Positions 17,539 through 26,146 are shown, counted from the stretch's first letter. The stretch is DNA of 64,000 bases from Microbacterium gubbeenense DSM 15944 (GCF_000422745.1 NZ_AUGQ01000002.1:186001-250000), one strand, 5' to 3'. Program-made: numbers and translations. The notes: generated by a model not told the origin, from the letters alone.

Positions 17539-18183
17539 TCAGTAGGTGTCTTCGAACAGCGACAGCGTCACGGTCGACGAGTACGAGCCGCCCTCGACGT
17601 CGTTTGGCGTCTTGAGTGTCAGATCAGCGTTCGCCGTCCACGATCCGTTGGCAGCGGTGGCCTCGGCTGAATCGAGTGCGAGCTGCAGGAGCTCCTCGCC
17701 CGCGAGGCCGACGTTGTTCGGGGCCGACGGATTCGTGCTCTCGTCGAGCGAGGTCGGCACCTCTTCACCCGGCGCGACTTCTCCGTTGCCTTCGGTGACG
17801 AGGGCAGGGGCCCAGCCGAGGTGGTCGGGCGTGATCGGCGCCTGCCCCTCCGCACCGACGAATTCGCTTGCCTGGCCGGTGACGTACCAGAACTGTCCCT
17901 CCGGCACCTCGGATCGCGTGTCGGTGACGGTCACGTCAGGCAGAGCGCCCGTGAACTCGCGGTAGTCGGCCGATGCGCCCTCCACCTCAGTAAGGGTCTC
18001 GCTGTCCGCCGCGACGCTGAGCGAGAGCGCACCCGCCGCCTGTTCCTCGATCGTGACGTTGACGTCCACGCCGTCGGTGCCGACCTCGTCCGCGACGGCA
18101 GCTGCGCCGACGCCCACGAGCACGAGTCCGCCCATCACACCTGCGGCGGTGCGCACGAAGCGGGGCCTGTTGTTTCGGATCAT
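17539..18183 (-). CDS. Small WxL-domain cell-surface protein
   Basis: A 214-residue secreted protein: signal peptide (1-31, ending AAAVA) then one beta-rich domain. The segment VTDTR...GQFWYVTGQASEF (Trp99) matches the first WxL motif region as seen in actinobacterial members (W-Y-V in place of W-x-L). LGWAPAL and the C-terminal strand SYSSTVTLSLFED match the end of the domain. WxL domains bind peptidoglycan non-covalently and pair with DUF916 proteins, which is exactly the next gene. I chose the ATG at 18183 (GGAG site seven bases upstream) over one at 18195 whose site would touch the start codon. It is the first gene of the WxL-DUF916-GH43 block; operator-like palindromes lie upstream. Confidence 0.75.
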   Translation of the reverse strand: MIRNNRPRFVRTAAGVMGGLVLVGVGAAAVADEVGTDGVDVNVTIEEQAAGALSLSVAADSETLTEVEGASADYREFTGALPDVTVTDTRSEVPEGQFWYVTGQASEFVGAEGQAPITPDHLGWAPALVTEGNGEVAPGEEVPTSLDESTNPSAPNNVGLAGEELLQLALDSAEATAANGSWTANADLTLKTPNDVEGGSYSSTVTLSLFEDTY

Positions 18184-18298
18184 CGTTGTCTCCATTCCTC
18201 GGCGTCGTAGCCGATTCGTTCGGCGGCGATCAGCCGCCGCTGTGCGCCCGAACAGGCGCGCGTGGTGCCGCCTGATCGGATGTTCGGACGTCGTATAT

Positions 18299-18315
18299 CT
18301 GTCGGAACTCGACAG
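18299..18315. promoter_or_regulatory. Palindrome CTGTCG-N5-CGACAG
   Basis: A perfect 6+6-bp palindrome around GAACT, 116 bp upstream of the WxL start. The same 16-nt core CTGTCGGAACTCGACA recurs at 21179-21194 in front of the acyl-CoA dehydrogenase. It may be an operator or a small dispersed repeat. Confidence 0.4.
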
Positions 18316-18429
18316 AGGCAAGGAGTCATGCGATGTTGCAAGAAACCGCGGGTGGTGCATGCGGGGCGCCTTTGCCTGGTGTCATTCCGCCGTCTGACCG
18401 ACGTCTTCACCTCAGAACCCTAGCGTGCT

Positions 18430-18445
18430 ATGTTACCGGGAACAA
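18430..18445. promoter_or_regulatory. LacI-type operator shared with the second GH43 locus
   Basis: The sequence ATGTTACCGGGAACAA, a near-palindrome with a central CG, is identical over 16 nt to 48282-48297 between the LacI gene and GH43 E. Central CG and TGTT/AACA arms fit LacI-family sites. It overlaps the TTGTTC box of the putative WxL/GH43 promoter, so a bound regulator would block transcription. Confidence 0.65.
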
Positions 18446-18558
18446 GCACGAAACTCCGCGGCACTGAAGACGGCGGCGCTCGGCGCAAGCGTGCCGTCGA
18501 ACCCCGCACCGCGGCCTGTGCGCGGCGCCGACAGCGCAGCGCCACCCTCGACCGACCG

Positions 18559-18615
18559 CGCCCCACCTGGTGCGGGAAAGAGAGTGGGAAAGCAGCACCG
18601 AGTGAGACACGGTGG
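18559..18615. repeat. Palindromic intergenic repeat, copy B
   Basis: Aligns gap-free with copy A (7952-8008) in the same orientation, sharing CTGGTGC/TTGGTGC, AGCAGCACC and GACACNGTGG. Its arms are less perfect than those of copy A. Copies A and B lie just outside the two ends of the WxL/GH43 gene block. Confidence 0.65.
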
Positions 18616-18622
18616 CAACAGA

Positions 18623-18655
18623 AAGGCGGCCCCGGCGCAGTGCCGGGGCCGCCTT
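18623..18655 (-). terminator. sucD: Terminator of the sucCD operon
   Basis: A perfect 14-bp stem (18623-18636 and 18642-18655) with loop GCAGT, ten bases after the sucD stop. On the minus strand the stem ends in TT followed by TCTGTT, a modest U-rich tail. Confidence 0.85.
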
Positions 18656-18665
18656 CGACGTACTG

Positions 18666-19568
18666 TTACAGCGACTTCAGGATCTCGCGCATGAGCTCGG
18701 CCGTCTCGCTCGGCGTCTTGCCGACCTTGACGCCCGCGGCCTCGAGGGCCTCCTTCTTCGCGGCCGCCGTGCCCGCCGAGCCGGAGACGATCGCGCCGGC
18801 GTGGCCCATCGTCTTGCCCTCGGGCGCCGTGAAGCCCGCGACGTAGCCGACAACGGGCTTCGTGACGTGTGCCTTGATGTACTCGGCCGCGCGCTCTTCG
18901 GCGTCGCCGCCGATCTCGCCGATCATCACGATCGCCGTCGTCTCGGGGTCGTTCTCGAACGCCTCGAGCGCGTCAATGTGCGTCGTGCCGATGACCGGGT
19001 CGCCGCCGATACCGATGGCGGTCGAGAAGCCGAAGTCGTTCAGCTCGAACATCATCTGGTAGGTGAGCGTGCCCGACTTCGACACGAGACCGATCGGCCC
19101 CTTGCCTGTGATGTTCGCGGGCGTGATGCCCGCGAGCGCCTCGCCCGGCGTGATGATGCCGGGGCAGTTCGGGCCGATGATGCGCGTCTTGTTGCCCTTC
19201 GACTTCGCGTAGGCCCAGGCCTCAGCCGCGTCGCCGACCGGCACGCCCTCGGTGATCACGACGAGCAGCGGGATCTCGGCGTCGATAGCCTCGATCATTG
19301 CGTCCTTCGTGAACTTCGGCGGAACGAAGGCGACCGACACGTTGGCGCCCTCCTTCTCGATCGCCTCGGCGACCGAGCCGAAAACGGGCAGCTCGACGTC
19401 GCCCGTGCCCGGCTTCTCGTGAGTGACCGTCGTCCCGGCCTTGCGCGCGTTCACGCCGCCGACGACGTCGGTGCCCGCCTTGAGCATCAGCGCGGTGTGC
19501 TTGGAGCCCTCGCCGCCCGTAATGCCCTGGACGATGACCTTCGAATCCTTGTTGAGGTAGATCGACAT
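18666..19568 (-). CDS. sucD: Succinyl-CoA synthetase alpha subunit
   Basis: A 300-residue CoA-binding subunit that carries the phosphohistidine in the TCA-cycle conversion of succinyl-CoA to succinate. The CoA-binding start [16 protein letters not shown] and the active-site histidine in [18 protein letters not shown] are visible. It lies 17 bp after sucC and ends the operon with a strong hairpin. In relatives the next gene downstream is, from memory, DUF6350; here a 10-kb WxL/GH43 block intervenes. Confidence 0.97.
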   Translation of the reverse strand: MSIYLNKDSKVIVQGITGGEGSKHTALMLKAGTDVVGGVNARKAGTTVTHEKPGTGDVELPVFGSVAEAIEKEGANVSVAFVPPKFTKDAMIEAIDAEIPLLVVITEGVPVGDAAEAWAYAKSKGNKTRIIGPNCPGIITPGEALAGITPANITGKGPIGLVSKSGTLTYQMMFELNDFGFSTAIGIGGDPVIGTTHIDALEAFENDPETTAIVMIGEIGGDAEERAAEYIKAHVTKPVVGYVAGFTAPEGKTMGHAGAIVSGSAGTAAAKKEALEAAGVKVGKTPSETAELMREILKSL

Positions 19569-19585
19569 CTCTTCTAGTCCTTATC

Positions 19586-20752
19586 TCAGGCGTTGGCCAG
19601 CTCGGCGGCCTTGTCGGCGCCTTCGTCCATACCGGCGGCGAGGGTGACGAGCGGGTGGTTCGCCTTCGCGAGGATCGCGCGCCCCTCCTCGACCTGGTTG
19701 CCGTCGAGGCGCACGACGAGCGGCTTGGACGCCGCATCGCCGAGAATCTCGAGGGCCTTCACGATGCCCTCGGCAACAGCCACACAGCTGGTGATGCCGC
19801 CGAAGACGTTGACGAACACGCTCTTGACCTGCTCGTCGCCGAGGATGACATCGAGGCCCGAGGCCATGACCTGCGCGTTCGCGCCGCCGCCGATGTCGAG
19901 GAAGTTCGCGGGCTTCACGCCGCCGTGATTCTCGCCCGCGTACGCGGTGACGTCGAGCGTCGACATCACGAGACCGGCACCGTTTCCGATGATTCCGACC
20001 TGGCCGTCGAGCTTGACGTAGTTCAGACCGGCAGCCTTCGCCTTCGCCTCGAGAGGATCAGCAGCACCCTTGTCCTCGAGCTCTTCGTGCTCGGGGTGGC
20101 GCACCTCGCTCGCGTTCTCGTCGAGCGAGACCTTGCCGTCGAGCGCGATCACGTCGCCCTCGCCCGTGAGCACGAGCGGGTTGACCTCGACCAGCGTCGC
20201 GTCCTCGCCCTTGTAGACGTCGTAGAGCTTCACGAAGACGTTCGCGACCTTGGAGACGAGCTCCTCGGGGAAGTTCGCGGCCTTGGCGATCTCGATCGCC
20301 TTCGCCTCGTCGATGCCCGTCAGCGGGTCGACTTCAATGCGCGCGAGCGCCTCGGGCTTCTCGACGGCGAGCTGTTCGATCTCCATGCCGCCCTCGACGC
20401 TCGACATCGCGAGGTACGAGCGGTTCGACCGGTCGAGCAGGACCGAGAAGTAGAACTCGCGGTCGATGTTCGCACCGGCGGCGACCATGACGCGCTTGAC
20501 GACGTGTCCCTTGATATCGAGACCGAGGATCGCCTGTGCCGCCTGGTACGCCTCATCGGGGCTCTTCGCGACCTTGACGCCGCCCGCCTTGCCGCGACCG
20601 CCGACCTTGACCTGGGCCTTGACGACGACCACGCCACCGAGCTTCTCTGCTGCTGCCTTCACCTCCTCGGGGGTGTCGGCGACGATACCGGCGAGCACCG
20701 GCACCTCGTACTTCTCAAAAAGGTCTCGAGCCTGGTACTCGTACAGATCCAC
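19586..20752 (-). CDS. sucC: Succinyl-CoA synthetase beta subunit (ADP-forming type)
   Basis: A 388-residue ATP-grasp subunit, the same length as classic SucC. It begins [17 protein letters not shown] and contains [10 protein letters not shown] and the C-terminal [12 protein letters not shown] loop. I placed the start at the GTG at 20752, because AAGGAA lies about eight bases upstream; the longer in-frame ATG at 20776 would add MAHRRKSN and overlap that ribosome site. A repeated TCTCGA motif lies about 60-80 bp upstream and may regulate the operon. Confidence 0.97.
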   Translation of the reverse strand: MDLYEYQARDLFEKYEVPVLAGIVADTPEEVKAAAEKLGGVVVVKAQVKVGGRGKAGGVKVAKSPDEAYQAAQAILGLDIKGHVVKRVMVAAGANIDREFYFSVLLDRSNRSYLAMSSVEGGMEIEQLAVEKPEALARIEVDPLTGIDEAKAIEIAKAANFPEELVSKVANVFVKLYDVYKGEDATLVEVNPLVLTGEGDVIALDGKVSLDENASEVRHPEHEELEDKGAADPLEAKAKAAGLNYVKLDGQVGIIGNGAGLVMSTLDVTAYAGENHGGVKPANFLDIGGGANAQVMASGLDVILGDEQVKSVFVNVFGGITSCVAVAEGIVKALEILGDAASKPLVVRLDGNQVEEGRAILAKANHPLVTLAAGMDEGADKAAELANA

Positions 20753-20810
20753 GTTGCTTTTCCTTCGGTGGGCCACGGGAAAGAAACAGCCGCACTTCGC
20801 AAGACGACTG

Positions 20811-20832
20811 TCTCGATGTCGAGATATCTCGA
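20811..20832. promoter_or_regulatory. Operator-like TCTCGA/TCGAGA cluster upstream of sucC
   Basis: Three half-sites, TCTCGA (20811), TCGAGA (20819) and TCTCGA (20827), form the palindromes TCTCGATGTCGAGA and GAGATATCTC. They overlap each other 59-80 bp upstream of the sucC start. This is a good candidate binding site for a dimeric TCA-cycle regulator; the protein is not encoded nearby. Confidence 0.5.
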
Positions 20833-20871
20833 CCTCCCTCAGCTTACTACCGCGGCACGTGTGCTCGAAAA

Positions 20872-20914
20872 CGACGATGCCCCTCGGATCCGGTGGATCT
20901 GAGGGGCATCGTCG
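20872..20914 (-). terminator. Terminator of the small membrane protein gene
   Basis: A perfect 14-bp stem (cgacgatgcccctc at 20872-20885, complement at 20901-20914) with a 15-nt loop, followed on the minus strand by TTTT (20871-20868). It lies six bases after the stop of the 57-residue membrane protein gene and insulates sucC from it. Confidence 0.88.
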
Positions 20915-20920
20915 ATTCGA

Positions 20921-21094
20921 TCAGTTGTGGTGCTTCGTGCGCCACTGACTGCGGTACATCGGGATCGCCATCGATACGCACACCGCGATGATGCCCGCCG
21001 CGAAGACGACGCCCTGGAACGACGTCACCATGTACGCGACGCCGAAAAGGAACAGCCCGCCGAGGAACAGCAGCAGAGAAATGATGAACATCAT
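20921..21094 (-). CDS. Small two-helix membrane protein (57 residues)
   Basis: A 57-residue hydrophobic protein starting MMFIISLLLFLGGLFLFG, with two transmembrane segments (about 3-22 and 28-46) and a short basic, His-rich tail (RSQWRTKHHN). The start at 21094 has AAGGA nine bases upstream. The open frame continues further upstream but without a site or membrane character. No family is recognised. Its own strong terminator and conserved-looking composition support a real gene. It is divergent from the acyl-CoA dehydrogenase gene. Confidence 0.7.
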   Translation of the reverse strand: MMFIISLLLFLGGLFLFGVAYMVTSFQGVVFAAGIIAVCVSMAIPMYRSQWRTKHHN

Positions 21095-21178
21095 GTGGAA
21101 CGGTCCTTCCGAAAGTCTGGTCTCCAGCCTACCCGAGTCGGACTCGTGCACACGCACACCTCTCGGGCCCGCGTCATT

Positions 21179-21194
21179 CTGTCGGAACTCGACA
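21179..21194. promoter_or_regulatory. Second copy of CTGTCGGAACTCGACA
   Basis: Identical over 16 nt to 18299-18314. It sits in the divergent promoter region, 43 bp before the acyl-CoA dehydrogenase start and 85 bp before the small membrane protein start. It may be an operator. Confidence 0.4.
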
Positions 21195-21236
21195 ATCTGG
21201 TGGCCGCCCCGCGCCTCACCGCAATAGCGTGGCCGC

Positions 21237-22466
21237 ATGGACACCCACCTGCCCGGCGAGCGCACGCCGTCCTATTCCGTCACCACCCCGCTCGACACCG
21301 ACTATTACGCGCTGTTCGAGGACATCTCAGACCGCGATCGCGATGCCTGGCACCGCGCGCGGGCCGTCGTCGACGAGGTGGCAGACGAGCTGCTCACCGC
21401 GTGGGAGACGGCGGAGTACCCCCACGAGCGTGTGCTCGAGTCGCTCGGTCGCCATGACGTGATGTCCGATGGCGTCGACCACGAGGGAATCACGCGGCTC
21501 TCGCCCCTCGCGGCCGGACTCGTCGTGATGGAGCTCTCCCGCGGCGACGGATCCCTCGGCACCATCCAGGCCGTCCAGGGCGGCCTCGCGCTGCGCACGC
21601 TCGCCCTGTACGGCAGCGACGAGCAGAAGGACCAGTGGCTCGACAAGCTCGACCGCGGCGAGGTTCCCGGATCCTTCGCGCTCACCGAGCCGGATCACGG
21701 CAGCGACTCGACGGGGCTCGAGACGCGCGCCGCGAGCGACGGATCCGAATGGGTGCTGCACGGCGCGAAGAAGTGGATCGGAAACGGCGCGTCCGGCGGC
21801 ATCACGTTCGTCTGGGCGCGCATCGATGACGACACCGATCCGGATCACGGCAAGGTCGGCTGCTTCCTCGTGCCGCAGGACGCACCGGGATACGTCGGCG
21901 AGGTCATCGAAGGCAAGGCCTCGCTGCGCGCGATCCACCAGGCCCGCATCGCCCTCGATGGGGTGCGGATCCCGCTCGACGCGCGGCTGCCGGGCGCGCA
22001 CTCGTTCGCCGACACGTCGCGCGTGCTCTACGCCACGCGATCCGGCGTCGCGTGGTCGGCGCTCGGCCACGCGACCGCCTGCTACGAGGCGGCGCTGCAG
22101 TACGCGGGCGAGCGGATCCAGTTCGGCAAGCCGCTCGCCGGCTTCCAGCTCGTGCAGGAGAAGCTGACGCGCATGCTCTCGCAGCTCACGACGATGCAGC
22201 TCTACTGCCGCCGCATCGCCGACCTCGAAGCGCGCGGGGCGCTGCGGCCGACGCAGGCATCCCTCGCGAAGTACACGTGCACGCGCACCGCCCGGGACAT
22301 CGCCCGCGACGCGCGCGACATGCTCGGCGGCAACGGGATCCTGCTCGAGAACCGCGTCATTCAGCACCTGGTCGACATCGAGGCGATCCACACATACGAG
22401 GGCACGGAGTCGGTGCAGGCCCTGCTGATCGGCCGCGACATCACCGGCATCGGCGCGTTCGTGTAA
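21237..22466 (+). CDS. Acyl-CoA dehydrogenase, glutaryl-CoA dehydrogenase-like
   Basis: A 409-residue FAD flavoprotein. The FAD/substrate motif FALTEPDHGSDSTGLETRA and the second motif GAKKWIGNGASGG are clear. The catalytic glutamate lies in TYEGTESVQALLIGRDITG, the layout typical of glutaryl-CoA dehydrogenases and close relatives. ERIQFGKPLAGFQLVQEKL is also family-typical. The substrate-binding region (RGDGSLGTIQAVQGGLA) differs from textbook GCDH, so the acyl chain remains open. It is monocistronic, followed by a long hairpin shared with the convergent SseB gene. Confidence 0.9.
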   Translation: MDTHLPGERTPSYSVTTPLDTDYYALFEDISDRDRDAWHRARAVVDEVADELLTAWETAEYPHERVLESLGRHDVMSDGVDHEGITRLSPLAAGLVVMELSRGDGSLGTIQAVQGGLALRTLALYGSDEQKDQWLDKLDRGEVPGSFALTEPDHGSDSTGLETRAASDGSEWVLHGAKKWIGNGASGGITFVWARIDDDTDPDHGKVGCFLVPQDAPGYVGEVIEGKASLRAIHQARIALDGVRIPLDARLPGAHSFADTSRVLYATRSGVAWSALGHATACYEAALQYAGERIQFGKPLAGFQLVQEKLTRMLSQLTTMQLYCRRIADLEARGALRPTQASLAKYTCTRTARDIARDARDMLGGNGILLENRVIQHLVDIEAIHTYEGTESVQALLIGRDITGIGAFV

Positions 22467-22483
22467 CGGCGGTCGAGAGCCCC

Positions 22484-22543
22484 GTCCCGGAGTGCCGGGT
22501 GGTCGTTTTCGGCGCCCATAACGACCACCCGGCACTCCGGGAC
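22484..22543. terminator. 24-bp perfect hairpin between convergent genes
   Basis: Arms at 22484-22507 and 22520-22543 are perfectly complementary over 24 bp, with a 12-nt loop. It lies 17 bp after the dehydrogenase stop and seven bases from the SseB stop, so it can serve both strands. The stem is much longer than needed for termination, so it may be a mobile palindromic repeat. Confidence 0.8.
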
Positions 22544-22550
22544 GGAGGAA

Positions 22551-23720
22551 TCAGCTCGCGGCGTCGTCCTCAGCCTCGCCGGCGAGGGCGAGGACCGGCT
22601 CGAGCTCCTCGCGCGTGAGCGTGATGAGGGGGCCGGCGGGATCCAGGAGGATGCCGCCGACGGCCGGGTTGTCGACGAGGACCTTCGCGACCTTGGCAAC
22701 GCTGAAGGGCAGCGCGCGCTCCTGACGACCCTGCGCGACGACCTCGAGCGGGTGCGAGTACACCTGCAGGAGGCGCGTGCCGTTCGCGAGGCGCGCCTCG
22801 GCGATGCCCATCTTCTCCTCGTCCTGGGGCGACGGCGCGACCGCGACCCACAGGGGCGGGCGCTCCGCAAGGATCCCGGCGATCTTCTTCGGGGTCTCCG
22901 TGTCGCGCGGCTGCGCGAGCGCCGTCTTGACGCGCAGCGTGGGATCGGCCTGACCCTTCGCCCGCTCGAGCACCTCGCGCGGCAGAACGATGCGGTTCTG
23001 CCCCGACGCGTTGTCGATGATGAGCCCATCGAAGTCGTTGTCGATCATGTGGCCGAGGATCATCGGCACCGGCTGCGCGACCGCCGACGTCTGCGTGTTG
23101 CTATCGACCTGCACCGCATCGCGCAGCGCCTTGCCCGAGCTGAACACGAGCATGTACGTCTTCTCGGCACTGCGTGCGACGCCGAACTGCAGCGTTGCGC
23201 GGCCGTCCTCCTGCACCTGCTCGCGCACGTCGCCCGTGACGCGGAGGAACAGGTGGCCCTGCATCACCTGGCGCGCGACGCCGAGCAGCTGCTGCGGCGT
23301 CGGCTTCTCGGGCAGCGAGGCGAGCGCGTCGCGCACAAGCGTGTTGTCACGCAGGCCCTTGACCGACTCGAGGTTGTTCGGCGGCGCGGCCGGGGCGAGC
23401 GGCAGTTCGCGCGGCGGAACGGGGCGACCGGATCCGGACGGCACCTGCTCGCGCGGCGCCGGGGTGCCGTGGGGTCCGTTCGCGACGTTCTCGGCCGCCT
23501 TCGCCTGCTGTTCCTTGCGCTCCTCCGGCGAGACGACCTCGGGGCCCGATGTGGCCCCGACGCCCGTGAACGCCGAGAACGAGATGTTCACCTCGGGCGC
23601 CGGCGGTTCGTCCGACGGAGGCTCGGCCTCGGGCTCGACCGTCGTTGCCTCGACCTCAGCAGGCTCGACGGCCTGCTCATCGGAGCGGTCGGATTTCTTC
23701 TTCCTTGAGAACAGACCCAT
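22551..23720 (-). CDS. SseB family protein with two SseB-like domains
   Basis: A 389-residue cytosolic protein: a charged Pro/Glu-rich N-terminal linker (about 1-115), then two domains of the SseB N-terminal type (about 120-250 and 265-380). Segments such as GKALRDAV, VPMILGHMIDNDFDGLIIDNASG and VGGILLDPAGP fit that family. The biochemical function is unknown in actinobacteria. It is downstream of pcrA by 44 bp and may be co-transcribed. Confidence 0.78.
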   Translation of the reverse strand: MGLFSRKKKSDRSDEQAVEPAEVEATTVEPEAEPPSDEPPAPEVNISFSAFTGVGATSGPEVVSPEERKEQQAKAAENVANGPHGTPAPREQVPSGSGRPVPPRELPLAPAAPPNNLESVKGLRDNTLVRDALASLPEKPTPQQLLGVARQVMQGHLFLRVTGDVREQVQEDGRATLQFGVARSAEKTYMLVFSSGKALRDAVQVDSNTQTSAVAQPVPMILGHMIDNDFDGLIIDNASGQNRIVLPREVLERAKGQADPTLRVKTALAQPRDTETPKKIAGILAERPPLWVAVAPSPQDEEKMGIAEARLANGTRLLQVYSHPLEVVAQGRQERALPFSVAKVAKVLVDNPAVGGILLDPAGPLITLTREELEPVLALAGEAEDDAAS

Positions 23721-23764
23721 GGCACCAGCCTACGTGCGACGCGGCGACCCGTCGCTCCGCGGTG

Positions 23765-26146
23765 TCAGAGCTTTTCGATCGGAGCAACCTTGATCAGCAG
23801 TTTCTTCGCGCCGACGGAATCGAACCGCACGTGAGCGATGCGCTTCGCGCCCTGCCCCGTCACGACGTCCACGGTGCCCTCGCCGAAGTCGTCGTGTTTG
23901 ATGCGGTCGCCGCCGGCCAGCTCGAGGTCGCCGTTGTCGCGGACCTTGCCCGTGACGAGGTTCGTGAAATCGCCGAGCGCCGCCTTCTTGCCCTTCGGCT
24001 CGAGCGGCTTGACGCCCCACCGGTTCTCCCGCTGCCGTGGCGCGTTCAGCGCGCGCGACTGCGTGCCGCCGCGGCCGTTGACGTCGCCCGGCGCCTGGCG
24101 CCAGTCGATGAGATCCGCCGGAATCTCCTGCAGGAACCGGCTCGGCATCGCGACCGAGACCTCGCCGAACTGCGCGCGCGTCATCGCGAGCGAGAGATAG
24201 AGCCGCTGCCGCGCGCGCGTAATCCCCACGTAGAACAGGCGGCGCTCCTCCTGAGGACCGCCGGGCTCGCCCGCCGCGATGCGGTGCGGGATCAGGTCTT
24301 CTTCCACGCCCGTCAGGAAGACGGTGTCGTATTCGAGACCCTTCGCCGTATGCAGAGTCATCAGCGACACGGTGCCCGTCGCGTCGTCGAGCTCATCGCT
24401 GTCGGCGACGAGGGCGACTTCGGTCAGGAAATCGATGATGGTGCCCTCGGGGTTGTTCCGCGCGAACTCGCGCGTGACTGCCACGAGCTCATCGAGGTTC
24501 TCGACGCGCGCCTCATCCTGCGGATCCCGCGAGCGGCGCAGCGCGTCGAGGTACCCCGACTTGTTCAGCAGTACCTGCAGTCCCTGCGCGACCGCAGTCG
24601 GCGGCGCATCGCCCTCCTCGGGAAGGAGGATCGCGGTCGCCTCGCGCAGCACCTCGTCGAGGTGCCCGAGCGCCGACTGCAGCTTCGGCCCGAGGCCGAT
24701 CTCCTTCGCGTGCGCGAGGGCGTCGCGGAACGACAGCCCGTTGTCGGCGGCGAAGGCGGCGATGTTCGTCTCGGTCACCGCGCCGATTCCGCGCTTCGGC
24801 TTGTTCAGGATGCGCCGCACCGCCATCTCGTCGGCCGGGTTGACGACCGAGACGAGATAAGCGAGCGCATCCTTGATCTCGGCGCGGTCGTAGAACTTCG
24901 TGCCGCCCATGATGCGGTACGGGATCGCCGAGCGGATGAAGATCTCCTCGAGCGCGCGCGACTGCGAGTTCGTGCGGTAGAACACCGCCATTCCGCTGTA
25001 GTCGACGCCCTTCAGCCGCAGCGCGTCGATCTCGTCGGCGACGAACTGCGCCTCGTCGTGCTGCGAGTAGCCGGTGAAGCCGATGACCGAGTCGCCGGAT
25101 CCCTGATCCGTCCACAGCTTCTTGTCCTTGCGATCGAAGTTGTTGCGGATCACCGCGTTCGCGGCGTCGAGGATGTTCTGGCTCGAGCGATAGTTCTGTT
25201 CGAGCAGCACGACCTTCGCACCGGAGAAGTCGCGCTCGAACTCGGTGATGTTGCGGATGTCGGCACCGCGAAACGCGTAGATCGACTGGTCGGAGTCACC
25301 GACGACCGTGAGCGAGGCGCCCTCGGGAGTCGTCTCGGGCATCAGCGCGATCATGCCGTCGCCGACGTCGACAGACTCGCCCTCCTCGGGCTTCGTCAGC
25401 TCGCGGATCAGCTGGTACTGCGCGTGGTTCGTGTCCTGGTACTCGTCGACGAGCACGTGCCGGAAACGGCGACGATAGGTGTCGGCGACGTGCGGGAACG
25501 CGCGGAACAGGTAGACCGTCTGCGCGAGGAGGTCATCGAAGTCGAACGCGTTCGCTGTGCGCAGCCGCTTCGTGTAGTCGCGGAAGATCTCGACGAAGAT
25601 GCGCTCCGCCGGATCGGACATGTTCGCCTGCCGCGAGTACGCGTCGGCGTCCTGCAGCTCGTTCTTGAGCTTCGAGATGCGGTTCTGCACCGTCGCGGGC
25701 GTCAGGCCGTAGGCGTCGGCCTCGTGATCCTTGACAAGGCGCTTGAGGAGCGCCCGCACGTCGCCCGAGTCGTAGATCGTGAACGCCTTCGTGAACCCGA
25801 ACTGATCGGCCTCTCGGCGCAGAATTCTGACGCAGGCCGAGTGGAACGTCGAGATCCACATGCCCTTCGCCTGCTCGCCCACGAGCTCTTCGACGCGCTC
25901 GCGCATCTCCCCCGCGGCCTTATTGGTGAAGGTGATCGCGAGGATCTGGCTCGGCCATGCCTCGCGCGATCGAAGCAGCGAAGCGACCCGATGCGTCAGC
26001 ACCCGGGTCTTGCCGGATCCTGCGCCCGCGACGATCAGAAGGGCCGGCCCGCGGTACTCGACCGCCTCGCGCTGTTGCGGGTTGAGACCGTCGAGCAACG
26101 GGTCGCGATCGGCAGGAACCAGGGGGACATCAGATTGGTGAGGCAT
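23765..26146 (-). CDS. pcrA: ATP-dependent DNA helicase PcrA/UvrD (superfamily I)
   Basis: A 793-residue 3'-5' helicase for repair and plasmid or replication processing. Motifs: Q-motif LNPQQREAV, Walker A AGAGSGKTR, motif Ia ITFTNKAAGEMRERV, motif II LVDEYQDTN, motif III GDSDQSIYAFRGA, motif IV EQNYRSSQNIL, motif V MTLHTAKGLEYDTVFLTG and motif VI YVGITRARQRLYLS. The C-terminal region ends in the HDDFGEGTV element typical of PcrA. I chose the ATG at 26146 over a TTG at 26179. Confidence 0.96.
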   Translation of the reverse strand: MPHQSDVPLVPADRDPLLDGLNPQQREAVEYRGPALLIVAGAGSGKTRVLTHRVASLLRSREAWPSQILAITFTNKAAGEMRERVEELVGEQAKGMWISTFHSACVRILRREADQFGFTKAFTIYDSGDVRALLKRLVKDHEADAYGLTPATVQNRISKLKNELQDADAYSRQANMSDPAERIFVEIFRDYTKRLRTANAFDFDDLLAQTVYLFRAFPHVADTYRRRFRHVLVDEYQDTNHAQYQLIRELTKPEEGESVDVGDGMIALMPETTPEGASLTVVGDSDQSIYAFRGADIRNITEFERDFSGAKVVLLEQNYRSSQNILDAANAVIRNNFDRKDKKLWTDQGSGDSVIGFTGYSQHDEAQFVADEIDALRLKGVDYSGMAVFYRTNSQSRALEEIFIRSAIPYRIMGGTKFYDRAEIKDALAYLVSVVNPADEMAVRRILNKPKRGIGAVTETNIAAFAADNGLSFRDALAHAKEIGLGPKLQSALGHLDEVLREATAILLPEEGDAPPTAVAQGLQVLLNKSGYLDALRRSRDPQDEARVENLDELVAVTREFARNNPEGTIIDFLTEVALVADSDELDDATGTVSLMTLHTAKGLEYDTVFLTGVEEDLIPHRIAAGEPGGPQEERRLFYVGITRARQRLYLSLAMTRAQFGEVSVAMPSRFLQEIPADLIDWRQAPGDVNGRGGTQSRALNAPRQRENRWGVKPLEPKGKKAALGDFTNLVTGKVRDNGDLELAGGDRIKHDDFGEGTVDVVTGQGAKRIAHVRFDSVGAKKLLIKVAPIEKL

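Larger units (their letters stand above)
18184..18665. other. 482-bp intergenic region between the sucD and WxL genes
   Basis: No convincing gene is seen here. From left to right it holds the WxL ribosome-binding site and leader, a CTGTCG/CGACAG palindrome (18299-18315), a promoter-like pair on the minus strand with TTGTTC and TAGGGT 17 bp apart (about 18443-18415), the operator copy at 18430-18445 overlapping that -35 box, palindromic repeat copy B (18559-18615) and the sucCD terminator (18623-18655). The WxL transcript would then have a leader of roughly 220 nt. Confidence 0.55.

Noticed and set aside
8014..18183. A prophage or ICE explaining the first island
   Set aside because: No integrase, transposase, relaxase or phage gene is present, and the genes fit a metabolic cluster.
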